A stretch of DNA of 43,342 nucleotides. Source: Microbispora rosea subsp. aerata. Its GTDB lineage: Bacteria; Actinomycetota; Actinomycetes; Streptosporangiales; Streptosporangiaceae. The stretch lies in assembly GCF_014647835.1 (NCBI RefSeq), contig NZ_BMPY01000045.1, positions 1 to 43,342 on the forward strand, given 5' to 3'. This document shows positions 18,784-26,879 of the stretch, in pieces (positions within the stretch are counted from its first letter, which is position 1; each line of letters begins with the position of its first letter). The notes under the pieces were generated by a model. It had not been told where the DNA came from. It did no database searches and saw only the letters and a program-made list of their open reading frames with translations. Both the position numbers and the translations under genes were made by a program.

Positions 18784-18800
18784 CAAACCGAGTAACGTTC
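18784..18800. promoter_or_regulatory. Candidate operator before the acyl-CoA synthetase gene
   Basis: ACCGA-N7-TCGGT (17 bp) ends a few bases before the ATG at 18805. The arms are only 5 bp, so it could be chance; TetR-type regulators of fatty-acid genes use sites of this size. Confidence 0.3.
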
Positions 18801-18804
18801 GGTC

Positions 18805-20340
18805 ATGCACCCTGGCGCGATCGCGGCAACGACGCCGGACAAGCCTGCGGTGATCATGGCGGGCTCCGGCCGCGTGGTCACCTTCCGCGAGCTCGACGAG
18901 GAATCCAACCGCCTGGCCCACCTGCTGCGGGCCGCGGGCCTCAAACCGGGCGATCACATCGCCTTCATGCTGGAAAACCACCCGCTCTTCCTCGTGATCG
19001 CCTGGGCGGCCCACCGCTGCGGCCTGTACTACACCGCGATCAGCTCCCGCCTGCAGGCCGACGAGCTGGCGTACATCGTGGACAACTGCGGCGCGCGGGT
19101 CTTCATCTCCTCGGCGAAGCTCGCCGGCGTCGCGGGCGCGGTCGCCGAGAGGACCCCGGGGGTCGAGCTGCGGCTCATGGTCGACGGCGTCGCCCCGGGC
19201 TTCATCTCGTACGAGGAGGCCGTGGCGGGGCAGCCGGCGACGCCGGTCGAGGACGAGTGCCAGGGCGCCGACATGCTCTACTCGTCGGGCACCACGGGAC
19301 GCCCCAAGGGCGTCAAGCCGCAGCTCACCCTGGCCCCGCTGGACACTCCGGGGGCCCTGGTGCGGCTCATCCAGCTCCTGTTCGCGCCCTCGGCCGACAG
19401 CGTCTACCTGTCGCCCGCGCCGCTCTACCACGCCGCTCCGCTGCGCTACAGCATGTCCTTCCAGCGCTTCGGCGCGACCGTCGTCGTGATGGAACGGTTC
19501 GACCCGGAGGAGGCGCTGGCGCTCATCGAGCGGCACCGGGTCACCCACGCGCAGTGGGTGCCCACCATGTTCATCAAGATGCTCAAGCTGCCCCGCGAGG
19601 TGCGCGAGCGCTACGACCTGTCGTCGCTGCGCTGCGCCATCCACGCGGCCGCGCCCTGCCCGGTCGAGGTCAAGGAGCGGATGATGGAGTGGTGGGGGCC
19701 GATCATCCACGAGTACTACGCGGGCACGGAGGGCAACGGCTTCCTGTACGCCGGGCCGCACGACTGGCTCGCCCACAAGGGCACGGTGGGCAGGCCCCTG
19801 CTCGGGGTGGTCCACGTGTGCGACGAGGAGGGGAACGAGCTGCCGCCCGGCGAGCACGGCACCGTCTACTTCTCCGACGGGCCGACCTTCGAGTATCACC
19901 GCGACCCCGAGAAGACCGTGTCGGTCCGGGACCCCAAGGGCCGCGGCTGGACCACGCTGGGGGACATCGGCTACCTGGACGAGGACGGGTTCCTCTACCT
20001 CACCGACCGGCGCTCCTACATGATCATCTCCGGCGGGGTGAACATCTACCCCCAGGAGGCCGAGAACGTGCTGGCGATGCATCCCGAGGTGGCCGACGTG
20101 GCCGTCTTCGGGGTGCCGGACCCCGAGATGGGCGAGCAGGTGAAGGCCGTCGTGCAGCCGGCCGACCCGGCCTGCGCCGGTCCCGCCCTGGAGGCCGAGC
20201 TGATCGCCTACTGCCGGGAGCGCCTGGCCCACTACAAGTGCCCGAAGTCGGTGGACTTCCGCGACGAGCTGCCCCGCCACCCCACGGGCAAGCTGTACAA
20301 GCGCCTGCTCAGGGACGAGTACTGGCCGCGGACGAGCTGA
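18805..20340 (+). CDS. AMP-forming acyl-CoA synthetase (FadD-like)
   Basis: Cytosolic adenylate-forming ligase that would activate a carboxylic acid to its CoA ester. The 511-residue chain has the P-loop LYSSGTTGRPKGV near residues 155-170, the YYAGTEGNGF aromatic motif, the hinge region GWTTLGDIGYLDEDGF and LTDRRSYMIISGGVNIYP, and the C-terminal catalytic Lys in HPTGKLYKR. This is complete for the family. Substrate preference (medium or long chain, or aromatic) cannot be read. The start MHPGAIAATTPDKPAVI (18805) is typical of actinobacterial members. An ACCGA-N7-TCGGT dyad immediately upstream may be an operator. It stands alone, away from other beta-oxidation genes. Confidence 0.9.
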   Translation: MHPGAIAATTPDKPAVIMAGSGRVVTFRELDEESNRLAHLLRAAGLKPGDHIAFMLENHPLFLVIAWAAHRCGLYYTAISSRLQADELAYIVDNCGARVFISSAKLAGVAGAVAERTPGVELRLMVDGVAPGFISYEEAVAGQPATPVEDECQGADMLYSSGTTGRPKGVKPQLTLAPLDTPGALVRLIQLLFAPSADSVYLSPAPLYHAAPLRYSMSFQRFGATVVVMERFDPEEALALIERHRVTHAQWVPTMFIKMLKLPREVRERYDLSSLRCAIHAAAPCPVEVKERMMEWWGPIIHEYYAGTEGNGFLYAGPHDWLAHKGTVGRPLLGVVHVCDEEGNELPPGEHGTVYFSDGPTFEYHRDPEKTVSVRDPKGRGWTTLGDIGYLDEDGFLYLTDRRSYMIISGGVNIYPQEAENVLAMHPEVADVAVFGVPDPEMGEQVKAVVQPADPACAGPALEAELIAYCRERLAHYKCPKSVDFRDELPRHPTGKLYKRLLRDEYWPRTS

Positions 20341-20473
20341 CATAAGGTGCGAGTAGGGCGTTCGGGGCGCCCTGCCGCTGATCGCTTAGCGCGAGCTTAT
20401 CGCCGATGCGTCATCGTATTCATGTACCGGCGGAGAGCCGGGATCACCGGCGAATCCATTGAGGGGGATGGCG

Positions 20474-21766
20474 ATGAGCTCAACTGAGCACGTGCCCGGC
20501 AACGAGAACACCGAGGTGCTCCGTGGTCACGGCTGGAGCCAGTTCGGCAGCACTCCGCCGCAGCATGGGCAGTTCACCGGGGCGTTCCAGTCGTACGGCG
20601 CCTATGGGAGTGGTCCTTTCGACACGGCGCAGTTTCCGCCGCCTCCGGTGCGGAAGGGCACGCTGACCACCCGCCAGAAGGCGGGTGCGGGGCTGGCTCT
20701 GGTGGCCGTGGCGCTGGGCGGCGGGGTCGCCGGGGCTCTCATCGCGAACAGTCTGAACGGCGGCCAGACGGTGATCTCGAGCCCGGTGGTGAAGGAGGTC
20801 TCCAACTCCTCGACCACCACGGTCGCCGCGGTGGCCAAGGCGATCATGCCGTCGGTTGTGTCCATCAAGGTGCAGAGCGCCACGTCCGGCGGTGAGGGGT
20901 CCGGTGTCATCCTGTCGGCCGACGGCTTGATCCTGACCAACAACCACGTGGTGAGCATGGGCACCGGCGGCGGCGCGACGGTAACCGTGAAGTTCAGCGA
21001 CGGCAAGACCGCGAACGCCATCATCAAGGGCACCGACCCGACCACGGACCTCGCCGTCATCCAGGCGCAGGGCGTGTCGGGCCTGACCCCCGCGTCCCTG
21101 GGCGACAGCGACAAGCTTCAGGTCGGCGACGCGGTCCTCGCGATCGGCAGCCCGCTCGGCCTGGAGGGGTCGGTCACCTCCGGCATCGTGAGCGCCCTCG
21201 ACCGCACGCTCACCGAGGCCCCCGAGCAGCAGCAGCCGCAGTTCCCCTGGGGGATGGGACAGCAGCAGCAGAGCCAGGGCACGACGATCGGCGGCATGAT
21301 CCAGACCGACGCCGCGATCAACCCCGGCAACTCGGGCGGCGCGCTGGTCAACGCCTCCGGGCAGGTCGTCGGCATCAACACGGCGATCGCCACCTCGGGC
21401 TCCAGCTCCGGCAACATCGGCGTCGGCTTCGCGATCCCCATCAACACCGCCAAGCTCGTCGCCGACCAGCTCATCAAGACGGGCAAGGCGACCCACGCCT
21501 TCTTCGGCGTGAGCGTGGCCGACGCGGTCGGCGGCGTGTCCGGCGCGGTGGTCAGCTCGGTCACCCCGGGCAGCCCGGCGGAGAAGGCCGGCATCAAGGA
21601 GGGCGACCTGATCACCAAGATCAACGACAAGGTGGTGGACAGCGCGGAGGCGCTGGTCGGCACCATCCGCAGCTCCCGTCCCGGCGACAAGGTGACCGTC
21701 ACCTTCACCCGCGACGGCAAGGAGAACACCATCAGCGCCACGCTCGCGGAGCAGTCCGCGGGCTGA
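20474..21766 (+). CDS. HtrA/DegP-like membrane-anchored S1C serine protease with PDZ domain
   Basis: Envelope quality-control protease. The 430-residue protein has a cytoplasmic Gly/Gln/Pro-rich N-terminus (about 65 residues), one transmembrane helix (AGLALVAVALGGGVAGALIA), a trypsin-like domain with catalytic H158 (TNNHVV), D192 (TTDLAVI) and S287 (NPGNSGGAL), and a C-terminal PDZ domain (about 340-425) with FFGVSV and GSPAEKAGIKEGDLI. A Gln-rich loop (EQQQPQ...GQQQQSQ) is inserted before the nucleophile segment, as in actinobacterial HtrA/PepD proteins. I chose ATG 20474 because GAGGGGG sits 6 bp upstream; ATG 20468 and TTG 20459 are too close to or inside that site. Confidence 0.92.
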   Translation: MSSTEHVPGNENTEVLRGHGWSQFGSTPPQHGQFTGAFQSYGAYGSGPFDTAQFPPPPVRKGTLTTRQKAGAGLALVAVALGGGVAGALIANSLNGGQTVISSPVVKEVSNSSTTTVAAVAKAIMPSVVSIKVQSATSGGEGSGVILSADGLILTNNHVVSMGTGGGATVTVKFSDGKTANAIIKGTDPTTDLAVIQAQGVSGLTPASLGDSDKLQVGDAVLAIGSPLGLEGSVTSGIVSALDRTLTEAPEQQQPQFPWGMGQQQQSQGTTIGGMIQTDAAINPGNSGGALVNASGQVVGINTAIATSGSSSGNIGVGFAIPINTAKLVADQLIKTGKATHAFFGVSVADAVGGVSGAVVSSVTPGSPAEKAGIKEGDLITKINDKVVDSAEALVGTIRSSRPGDKVTVTFTRDGKENTISATLAEQSAG

Positions 21767-21779
21767 CGGCCCACGACCT

Positions 21780-21814
21780 CGCCGGCGGGCCTCCGGGGGG
21801 AGGGCCCGCCGGCG
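21780..21814. terminator. Bidirectional terminator between htrA-like and the sugar transporter
   Basis: A perfect 12-bp inverted repeat CGCCGGCGGGCC / GGCCCGCCGGCG with an 11-nt loop lies between two converging genes, 14 bp after one stop and 20 bp after the other. Confidence 0.8.
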
Positions 21815-21833
21815 ATCGCGTTCGCGGCCCCGG

Positions 21834-22664
21834 CTACCTGCCCATGCCGGCGGTCAGGCCGGCGATGATCTGCTTGGTCGCCAGGACGAACAGCACGAAC
21901 AGCGGCGCCGTGGCGAGGACCAGCCCGGCGAACAGCGCCGACCAGTCGGTCGTGTACTCCCCGAAGAACTGCGACAGCCCGCGCGGGATCGTGAACTTCT
22001 CCTCCGAGCGCAGCAGCACCAGCGGGTAGAGGAACTCATGCCACAGCGGCACGAACTGGAACAGCGTCACCGACGCCAGCGCGGGCCGCACCAGCGGCAG
22101 CATGATCCGCCCGAAGATGCGGAACTCGCCGGCGCCGTCGATCCGGGCCGCCTCCTCGAGCTCGCCCGGCAGGGAACGGTAGAACGCCGACAGCACGAAC
22201 ACGCAGAACGGCACGCCGGACGCGGCGTACAGCAGCGTGAGCCCGAGCAGCGAGTCGATGAGCCCCATGGAGTCCATGAGGTAGAAGATCGGCACCAGGC
22301 CCAGCCGGATCGGCAGCATCAGCCCGGCCAGCACGTACGCCCCGAGCAGCCGGTTGCCGGGGAAGTCGTAACGGGCCAGCGCGTACGCCGCCGTGGCGGA
22401 GACCGCCGTGCCGAGCAGCACCGCGCCGCAGGTGACGATCAGCGAGTTCAGCAGGTACGCGCCGAACGACGCCTCGGTCCACACCCGGCCGTAGCTGCCC
22501 AGCGTGGGTGACAGCGGCAGCCCCAGCGGCGCGGTGAGGATCTCGCCGGTCGGCCGCAGCGAGCCGAGCACCATGACGACCAGCGGCAGCAGCGCGACGG
22601 CGGCGTACCCCCACAGCAGCAGGTGGACGGCGACGCGCCCGGGCCCCCGACGCCGGGCCGTCAC
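21834..22664 (-). CDS. Carbohydrate ABC importer permease, MalG type
   Basis: A 276-residue permease of the CUT1 sugar family. About six hydrophobic segments are visible, starting with VAVHLLLWGYAAVALLPLVV. The EAA loop that docks the ATPase reads ELEEAARIDGAGEFRIFGRI followed by MLPLVRPALA, and the FLYPLVLL and GLTAGMGR ends are typical of MalG homologues. The start is GTG at 22664, overlapping the stop of the upstream permease (GTGTGA). It is the last gene of a three-gene unit and has no ATPase next to it; CUT1 systems in actinobacteria commonly share an MsiK ATPase encoded elsewhere. The sugar is unknown. Confidence 0.92.
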   Translation of the reverse strand: MTARRRGPGRVAVHLLLWGYAAVALLPLVVMVLGSLRPTGEILTAPLGLPLSPTLGSYGRVWTEASFGAYLLNSLIVTCGAVLLGTAVSATAAYALARYDFPGNRLLGAYVLAGLMLPIRLGLVPIFYLMDSMGLIDSLLGLTLLYAASGVPFCVFVLSAFYRSLPGELEEAARIDGAGEFRIFGRIMLPLVRPALASVTLFQFVPLWHEFLYPLVLLRSEEKFTIPRGLSQFFGEYTTDWSALFAGLVLATAPLFVLFVLATKQIIAGLTAGMGR

Positions 22665-23560
22665 ACCAGCGTCCTTTCGCGGCGGCGGAAGTACGAGCCA
22701 GCCAGCAGCGACACCCCGAAGACGAACACGAACATCAGCACCGCGAGCGCCGACGACCGTCCGATCGCCTCCACGCCGCCCTCCACGAACGCGACCCGGT
22801 AGAACAGCAGGCCGAGCACGTCGGTCGAGCCCGCCGGCGACCCGGTCGACCCGGCCATCGCGTAGACCAGCCCGAAGGCGTTGAAGTTCCCGATGAACGT
22901 CAGCACGCTGACCACGCCGATCGCCGGGGTGAGCAGCGGCAGCGTCACCCGGCGGAACGCCTGCCAGGCCGAGGCGCCGTCGACCCGGGCCGCCTCGTGA
23001 TACTCGGCCGGGATCCCGGCGAGCGCGGCGGAGAACAGCAGCATGGGGAAGCCCACCCACTGCCATGCGTTGACCACGATGATCACGGGCAGCGCCGTAC
23101 GCGTGTCGCCCAGCCAGGGCAGCGCCCACGAGTCCAGCCCGGCGGCCTCGAGCAGCGCGTTGACCGGGCCGAACGTCGGGTTGAGCAGCAGGCTCCACAG
23201 GTAGCCCACGACCAGCGGGTCCACCAGGTACGGCGTGGTGAACGCCGCCTGCAGGAACCGCCTGCCGCGGCCGTACCGGAACAGCAGGAGGGCGAACAGC
23301 AGCCCGACCGTGTTCTGGATCAGCATGGTCCCGGCGAAGAACAGCGCGTTGTGCGCGAACGCCCGCCACAGCTGCCGGTCGTAGGGGTAGACCGTGAACA
23401 GGTCCCGGTAGTTGCCGAGCCCGGCGAACCCGGCCTGCCGGATGCCGCGCCACTCGAAGAAGCTGTAGTGGAACGCGCTGAGCAGCGGATAGACGATGAA
23501 GACCGAGTAGAGCAGGACCGCCGGCAGCAGGAAGACCACGAGCACCCGCCACCGCGGCAC
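22661..23560 (-). CDS. Carbohydrate ABC importer permease, MalF type
   Basis: A permease of about 299 residues with six predicted helices, beginning VLVVFLLPAVLLYSVFIVYP. The EAA loop reads YHEAARVDGASAWQAFRRVT and LPLLTPAIG, and the family's NAWQWVGFPMLLF segment is present. The start is uncertain: GTG at 23560 gives VPRWRVLVVF and lies in the left arm of a strong hairpin with no good ribosome-binding site. A CTG that overlaps the binding-protein stop (CTGA, about 23623) would add about 21 Arg/Ala-rich residues and fit the coupled style of the operon. The stop overlaps the MalG-type start. Confidence 0.88.
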   Translation of the reverse strand: MPRWRVLVVFLLPAVLLYSVFIVYPLLSAFHYSFFEWRGIRQAGFAGLGNYRDLFTVYPYDRQLWRAFAHNALFFAGTMLIQNTVGLLFALLLFRYGRGRRFLQAAFTTPYLVDPLVVGYLWSLLLNPTFGPVNALLEAAGLDSWALPWLGDTRTALPVIIVVNAWQWVGFPMLLFSAALAGIPAEYHEAARVDGASAWQAFRRVTLPLLTPAIGVVSVLTFIGNFNAFGLVYAMAGSTGSPAGSTDVLGLLFYRVAFVEGGVEAIGRSSALAVLMFVFVFGVSLLAGSYFRRRERTLV

Positions 23561-23591
23561 GTGCCGGCGGCCTGATCCGGCACGTGCCGCG
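23553..23591 (-). other. Intercistronic hairpin between binding protein and permease genes
   Basis: A perfect 15-bp inverted repeat (arms CGCGGCACGTGCCGG and CCGGCACGTGCCGCG) with a 9-nt loop lies just after the binding-protein gene, with its inner edge over the likely GTG start of the first permease. Each arm itself contains the palindrome CGGCACGTGCCG. It may act as partial terminator, mRNA 3' stabiliser or translation brake, which would explain excess binding protein over permease. Confidence 0.6.
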
Positions 23592-23619
23592 CGCGGTGCG
23601 CGAGGGCGTCGAGGAGCGC

Positions 23620-24990
23620 TCAGTTCCCCGCCGTGAACCACTGCTCGACGCCCTTCTGCAGGCTCTCGGCGACCGCCGCGGGATCGGTCTGGCCCGCCAG
23701 CATCTTCTGGACCTCGTCCCGGAAGATCGCGTCGCCGTTCGGCTGGCCGTACCGGAAGTCGACGAGCAGCATGTACGGCGCGCCGTGGGCGGCGTAGTTC
23801 GCGGCCATCTCGGCCAGCAGGGGGTCCGGCGGCGTGACGCCGGGCACCGCGGACAGCTGCTTCAGCTCGGTCGCGTAGAGCCGCCCGAACTCCGGCGTCG
23901 CCATCCATTCGACCAGTTCCAGCGCCTCCGCCTGATGCCGGGACTTGGCGTTGACGCCGAACGAGCCGTCGGCCCAGCCCGGCGTGACGGGCGTGGTCAC
24001 GGGGGAGCCGGGCGGCGGCGGCACCGGGAAGGCGCCGACCTCCAGGCTCGGGTTGGCCTGCAGCACGGGCGCCAGGTCGAAGCTGCCAGTCGGATACATC
24101 GCGGCCTTCCCGGTGGCGAACAGCGCCTGGACGTCGGGGATCTTGACGGCCACGACGTTCTTGGGGAAGTACGGCTCCAGGTCCTTGATCAGTTTGATCG
24201 AGGCCGTGAAGTCGGGGTCGGTGAACTTCTTGCCGCCGCTCAGCACCGCGTCGCGGAACTTCGCGCCGCCGTAGCGGGCGTTGCCGAAGATCTCGTGGAC
24301 GATCGGCAGCGTCCAGGTGGCGTCGGGCCCGGCCGCGACGGCGAAGGGCGTGATCCCGGCCGCCTTCAGCTTCCCGGCCGCGGCGATCATCTCGTCCCAG
24401 GTGGCCGGGGGCCGGATGCCGTGGTCGGCGAACAGCTTCTTGTTGTAGAGCACCTGGAGCGTCTGGTACGCGAACGGCACCCCGTAGATCTTGCCGTCCT
24501 TGTGGCCCTTGGCGCCCTCCAGCAGCTTTGGGTCGAAGCCCGACAGCGCCTCCACCTTGCCGTCCAGCGGCACGAGCTGGCCCGCCTCGACCAGCGGCTG
24601 GAGCCCGCCGTACGCGCGGAGCTGGGCGACGTCGGGCCCGTCGGAGCCGGACAGGCCCGTGGCCAGGATGTTGTTGTACTCGGTGGCCTGGAACGCCTTG
24701 AACTCGACGTCGATCCGCGGGTGCGACCTTTCGAACGCGGCGAGGATCTTCTCGTACGCCTTGACGTCCTCCACCCGCCACGACCACAGGCTCAGCGTGA
24801 CCTTGCCGCCGTCATCCGCGTCGCCCGGACCGGCCGCGCCGCCGCCGGGCGCGCACGCCGCCAGCGTCAGCGCGAGCGCCCCGGCCGCCCCCGCGATCCA
24901 CCGCCGCAAACCCGGCGGACGGGTGCGCCGTCGCGCCTTCCACGTCCCGGGACCCGCCGCCGCCAGAGCCGGTAATCGCCGGTAGCGCAT
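23620..24990 (-). CDS. Sugar-binding lipoprotein of an ABC importer (family 1)
   Basis: Extracytoplasmic solute-binding protein of about 456 residues. The signal ends in LALTLAACAPGGG, with the lipidated Cys near residue 49; the basic region before it (KARRRTRPPGLRRW) is longer than usual. The mature part has VTLSLWSWRVEDVKAYEKIL, FKAFQATEYNNILAT and PDVAQLRAYGGLQPL, then TWDEMIAAAGKLKAAGITPF, all typical of CUT1 binding proteins. I chose ATG 24990 because GGAGG lies 4 bp upstream; codons further upstream fall in the operator. The first gene of the transporter unit, it is separated from the permeases by a strong hairpin and from its promoter by a 52-bp dyad. Confidence 0.92.
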   Translation of the reverse strand: MRYRRLPALAAAGPGTWKARRRTRPPGLRRWIAGAAGALALTLAACAPGGGAAGPGDADDGGKVTLSLWSWRVEDVKAYEKILAAFERSHPRIDVEFKAFQATEYNNILATGLSGSDGPDVAQLRAYGGLQPLVEAGQLVPLDGKVEALSGFDPKLLEGAKGHKDGKIYGVPFAYQTLQVLYNKKLFADHGIRPPATWDEMIAAAGKLKAAGITPFAVAAGPDATWTLPIVHEIFGNARYGGAKFRDAVLSGGKKFTDPDFTASIKLIKDLEPYFPKNVVAVKIPDVQALFATGKAAMYPTGSFDLAPVLQANPSLEVGAFPVPPPPGSPVTTPVTPGWADGSFGVNAKSRHQAEALELVEWMATPEFGRLYATELKQLSAVPGVTPPDPLLAEMAANYAAHGAPYMLLVDFRYGQPNGDAIFRDEVQKMLAGQTDPAAVAESLQKGVEQWFTAGN

Positions 24991-25009
24991 GCGCCCTCCA
25001 ACCCCTCGC

Positions 25010-25061
25010 ATGTAGGTAATTGCCATGCAAGGCCATCGCTTTGCCTGAAAATTACTTACAT
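25010..25061. promoter_or_regulatory. 52-bp nested dyad operator upstream of the sugar-transport operon
   Basis: Outer arms ATGTAGGTAATT and AATTACTTACAT (11 of 12 pairs) and inner arms GCAAGGC and GCTTTGC (6 of 7 pairs) share one centre, with symmetric spacings 12-5-7-4-7-5-12. The site is AT-rich in a GC-rich setting and lies 19 bp upstream of the binding-protein start, overlapping the likely promoter. The outer arms resemble half-sites used by ROK or LacI-type sugar repressors, but no regulator gene is adjacent. Confidence 0.65.
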
Positions 25062-25121
25062 TTGACGAGATCCGCAACGCCTTCCTCACAGCCGGCGTGC
25101 GGGCCGGGCGCGCGGCGGCGA

Positions 25122-25167
25122 GGCTCAGGGGCGGTGGGGCTCAGGGGCGGTGAGGGCTCAGGCGCGG
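25122..25167. repeat. Three tandem copies of a 16-17-bp GC-rich repeat
   Basis: GGCTCAGGGGCGGTG occurs at 25122 and 25138 exactly, and a degenerate third copy (GGCTCAGGCGCGG) at 25155 overlaps the cydC stop codon. Each copy carries TCA, a stop codon on the minus strand, so slippage here would simply restore the cydC end. Confidence 0.7.
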
Positions 25168-26879
25168 CGGGTGAGGGCCTCCGACTCCCACAAGTCTCGG
25201 TAATATCCCGGCACGGCGACGAGGTCGGCGTGCGTGCCGCGCTGGGTGACCCTGCCGCCCTCCAGGACGACGATCTCGTCGACCTGCTCCAGGCCGCGCA
25301 GCCGGTGGGTGACCAGCAGCGTGGTGCGGCCCCGGGTGGCGTCCAGCAGGTCGGCCATCAGCAGGCCGGCCGTCTCCTCGTCCAGCGCCTCGGCCGGCTC
25401 GTCCAGCAGCAGCACCGGCGGGTCGTACAGCAGGGCCCGGGCCAGCGCCAGCCGCTGCAACTGGCCGCCGGAGACCGTCCGGCCGTCCTCGCCGAGCACC
25501 GTGTCCCAGCCGGTCCGCTCGGCCCAGGCGTCCAGCCGCGCCCGCCGTACGGCCGCCTCGACCTCCTCCTCCGACGCCTCCGGCCCGGCCAGGCGCAGGT
25601 TGTCGCGCACGGTGGCCTGGAAGACGTACGGGTCCTGGGTGAGGCCCGTGATGAGCGCCCGCACGTCGTCGGAGGACAGGCGCCGCACGTCGACGCCGTT
25701 GAGCCGGATCGACCCCGACTCGATCTCCACGGTCCGCATCAGGGCCGACAGCAGCGTGCTCTTCCCCGCGCCGCTCGGGCCGACCACCGCGACCCGCCGG
25801 CCCGGCGTCAGCGTCAGGCTCACGCCGTTCAGCGCCGGCTCGCGCCCGCCGTGACGCACCACGAGGTCCTCGACCTCGACCGTCAGCGGCGGCTCGGGCG
25901 CGGGCGCGGGCTCGGCGGGCTCGCGCACCGCCGGGGGAGTGGCGGCGGTCTCCCCGAGCCTGCGCAGCGCCGCGACCACCCCTGCGAACCGCTCGCCCGC
26001 CGCCGCCAGCGGCAGCACCGGCTCGAAGGCGACCAGCGACGTCAGCGCGGCCACGGCGGTGGCGACCCGGCCGAGCCCGGCGGCCTGGGCCGTCAGGACC
26101 ACGGCGACGACGGTCAGCCCCTGCGCCAGCACGCCCACGCCGAGCGCGGCGGCGTTGATCCGCGCCTGCCCCCGCTCCAGCCGGGACAGCCGCCCGTCGG
26201 CGTCCATCGCCGCCGCCAGCGCCCGGTCGCGCGCGCCGTACGCCGCGAGGTCGGCCGCGCCGTGGACCAGGTCGGCCACCCGGGCGGCCAGGTCGGCGCG
26301 GGCCGGGGCGATCCGGGCCGACCAGCGCCGCGCGGCGGCGGCCGTGCCGGCCGGCAGCAGCACCCCGGCGACGAGCAGGCCCACGGCGAGCACGAGCGCG
26401 GCGGCGGGCAGCAGGAAGCCCGCGACGACGACGGCGGCGACGCCGGTGATCAGCGCGGCGGCGGCCGGAAGCAGGCAGCGGACCAGCAGGTCCTGCACGG
26501 CGTCGGTGTCGTCCACCATCCGGCTGAGCAGGTCGGCCCCGCGCTGCGGCAGCGGCCCGGCCGGGATCAGCGCCCGGTAGAGCCGTTCGCGGGTGCCCGC
26601 CTGGGCGCGCAGCGCGACGTCGTGCCCGGCCAGGCGCTCGCCGTACCGGAACACGCCGCGGCTGGTCGCGAACGCCCGCACGGCCACGATCGCGACCGAC
26701 AGGGCGGCCAGCGGCGGCTGCTCGGCGGCCCGGGTGATCAGCCAGGCGGCCGACGCGATGAGCGCGACCCCCGCGAGATCGGCCGCGGCCCCGGCGAGCC
26801 CGGCGAGCACGAGCCGCCGGCCCATCCCGGTGACCGCCGACAGCGGCGAGATCGCCGTGTCCGTCTTCGCGCCGCTCAT
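25158..26879 (-). CDS. cydC: CydC, ABC exporter subunit for cytochrome bd assembly
   Basis: A 573-residue half-transporter, six transmembrane helices followed by an ATPase. With CydD it exports cysteine/glutathione-type thiols or haem-related reductant needed for bd oxidase assembly. The membrane part begins MSGAKTDTAISPLSAVTGMG and contains the FATSRGVFRYGERLAGHDVAL region diagnostic of CydC (reported here in two parts, FATSRGVFRYGERL and AGHDVAL). The ATPase has GPSGAGKST, Q-loop LTQDPYVF, signature SGGQLQRLALARALL and Walker B VLLLDEPAEALDEETA. Start ATG 26879 overlaps the cydD stop (ATGA). Last gene of cydABDC. Confidence 0.92.
   Translation of the reverse strand: MSGAKTDTAISPLSAVTGMGRRLVLAGLAGAAADLAGVALIASAAWLITRAAEQPPLAALSVAIVAVRAFATSRGVFRYGERLAGHDVALRAQAGTRERLYRALIPAGPLPQRGADLLSRMVDDTDAVQDLLVRCLLPAAAALITGVAAVVVAGFLLPAAALVLAVGLLVAGVLLPAGTAAAARRWSARIAPARADLAARVADLVHGAADLAAYGARDRALAAAMDADGRLSRLERGQARINAAALGVGVLAQGLTVVAVVLTAQAAGLGRVATAVAALTSLVAFEPVLPLAAAGERFAGVVAALRRLGETAATPPAVREPAEPAPAPEPPLTVEVEDLVVRHGGREPALNGVSLTLTPGRRVAVVGPSGAGKSTLLSALMRTVEIESGSIRLNGVDVRRLSSDDVRALITGLTQDPYVFQATVRDNLRLAGPEASEEEVEAAVRRARLDAWAERTGWDTVLGEDGRTVSGGQLQRLALARALLYDPPVLLLDEPAEALDEETAGLLMADLLDATRGRTTLLVTHRLRGLEQVDEIVVLEGGRVTQRGTHADLVAVPGYYRDLWESEALTRRA

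Noticed and set aside
20355-20373. Terminator after the acyl-CoA synthetase gene (AGGGCG...CGCCCT)
   Set aside because: The stem has only 6 bp and a 7-nt loop; too weak to list beside the strong hairpins seen after other genes.
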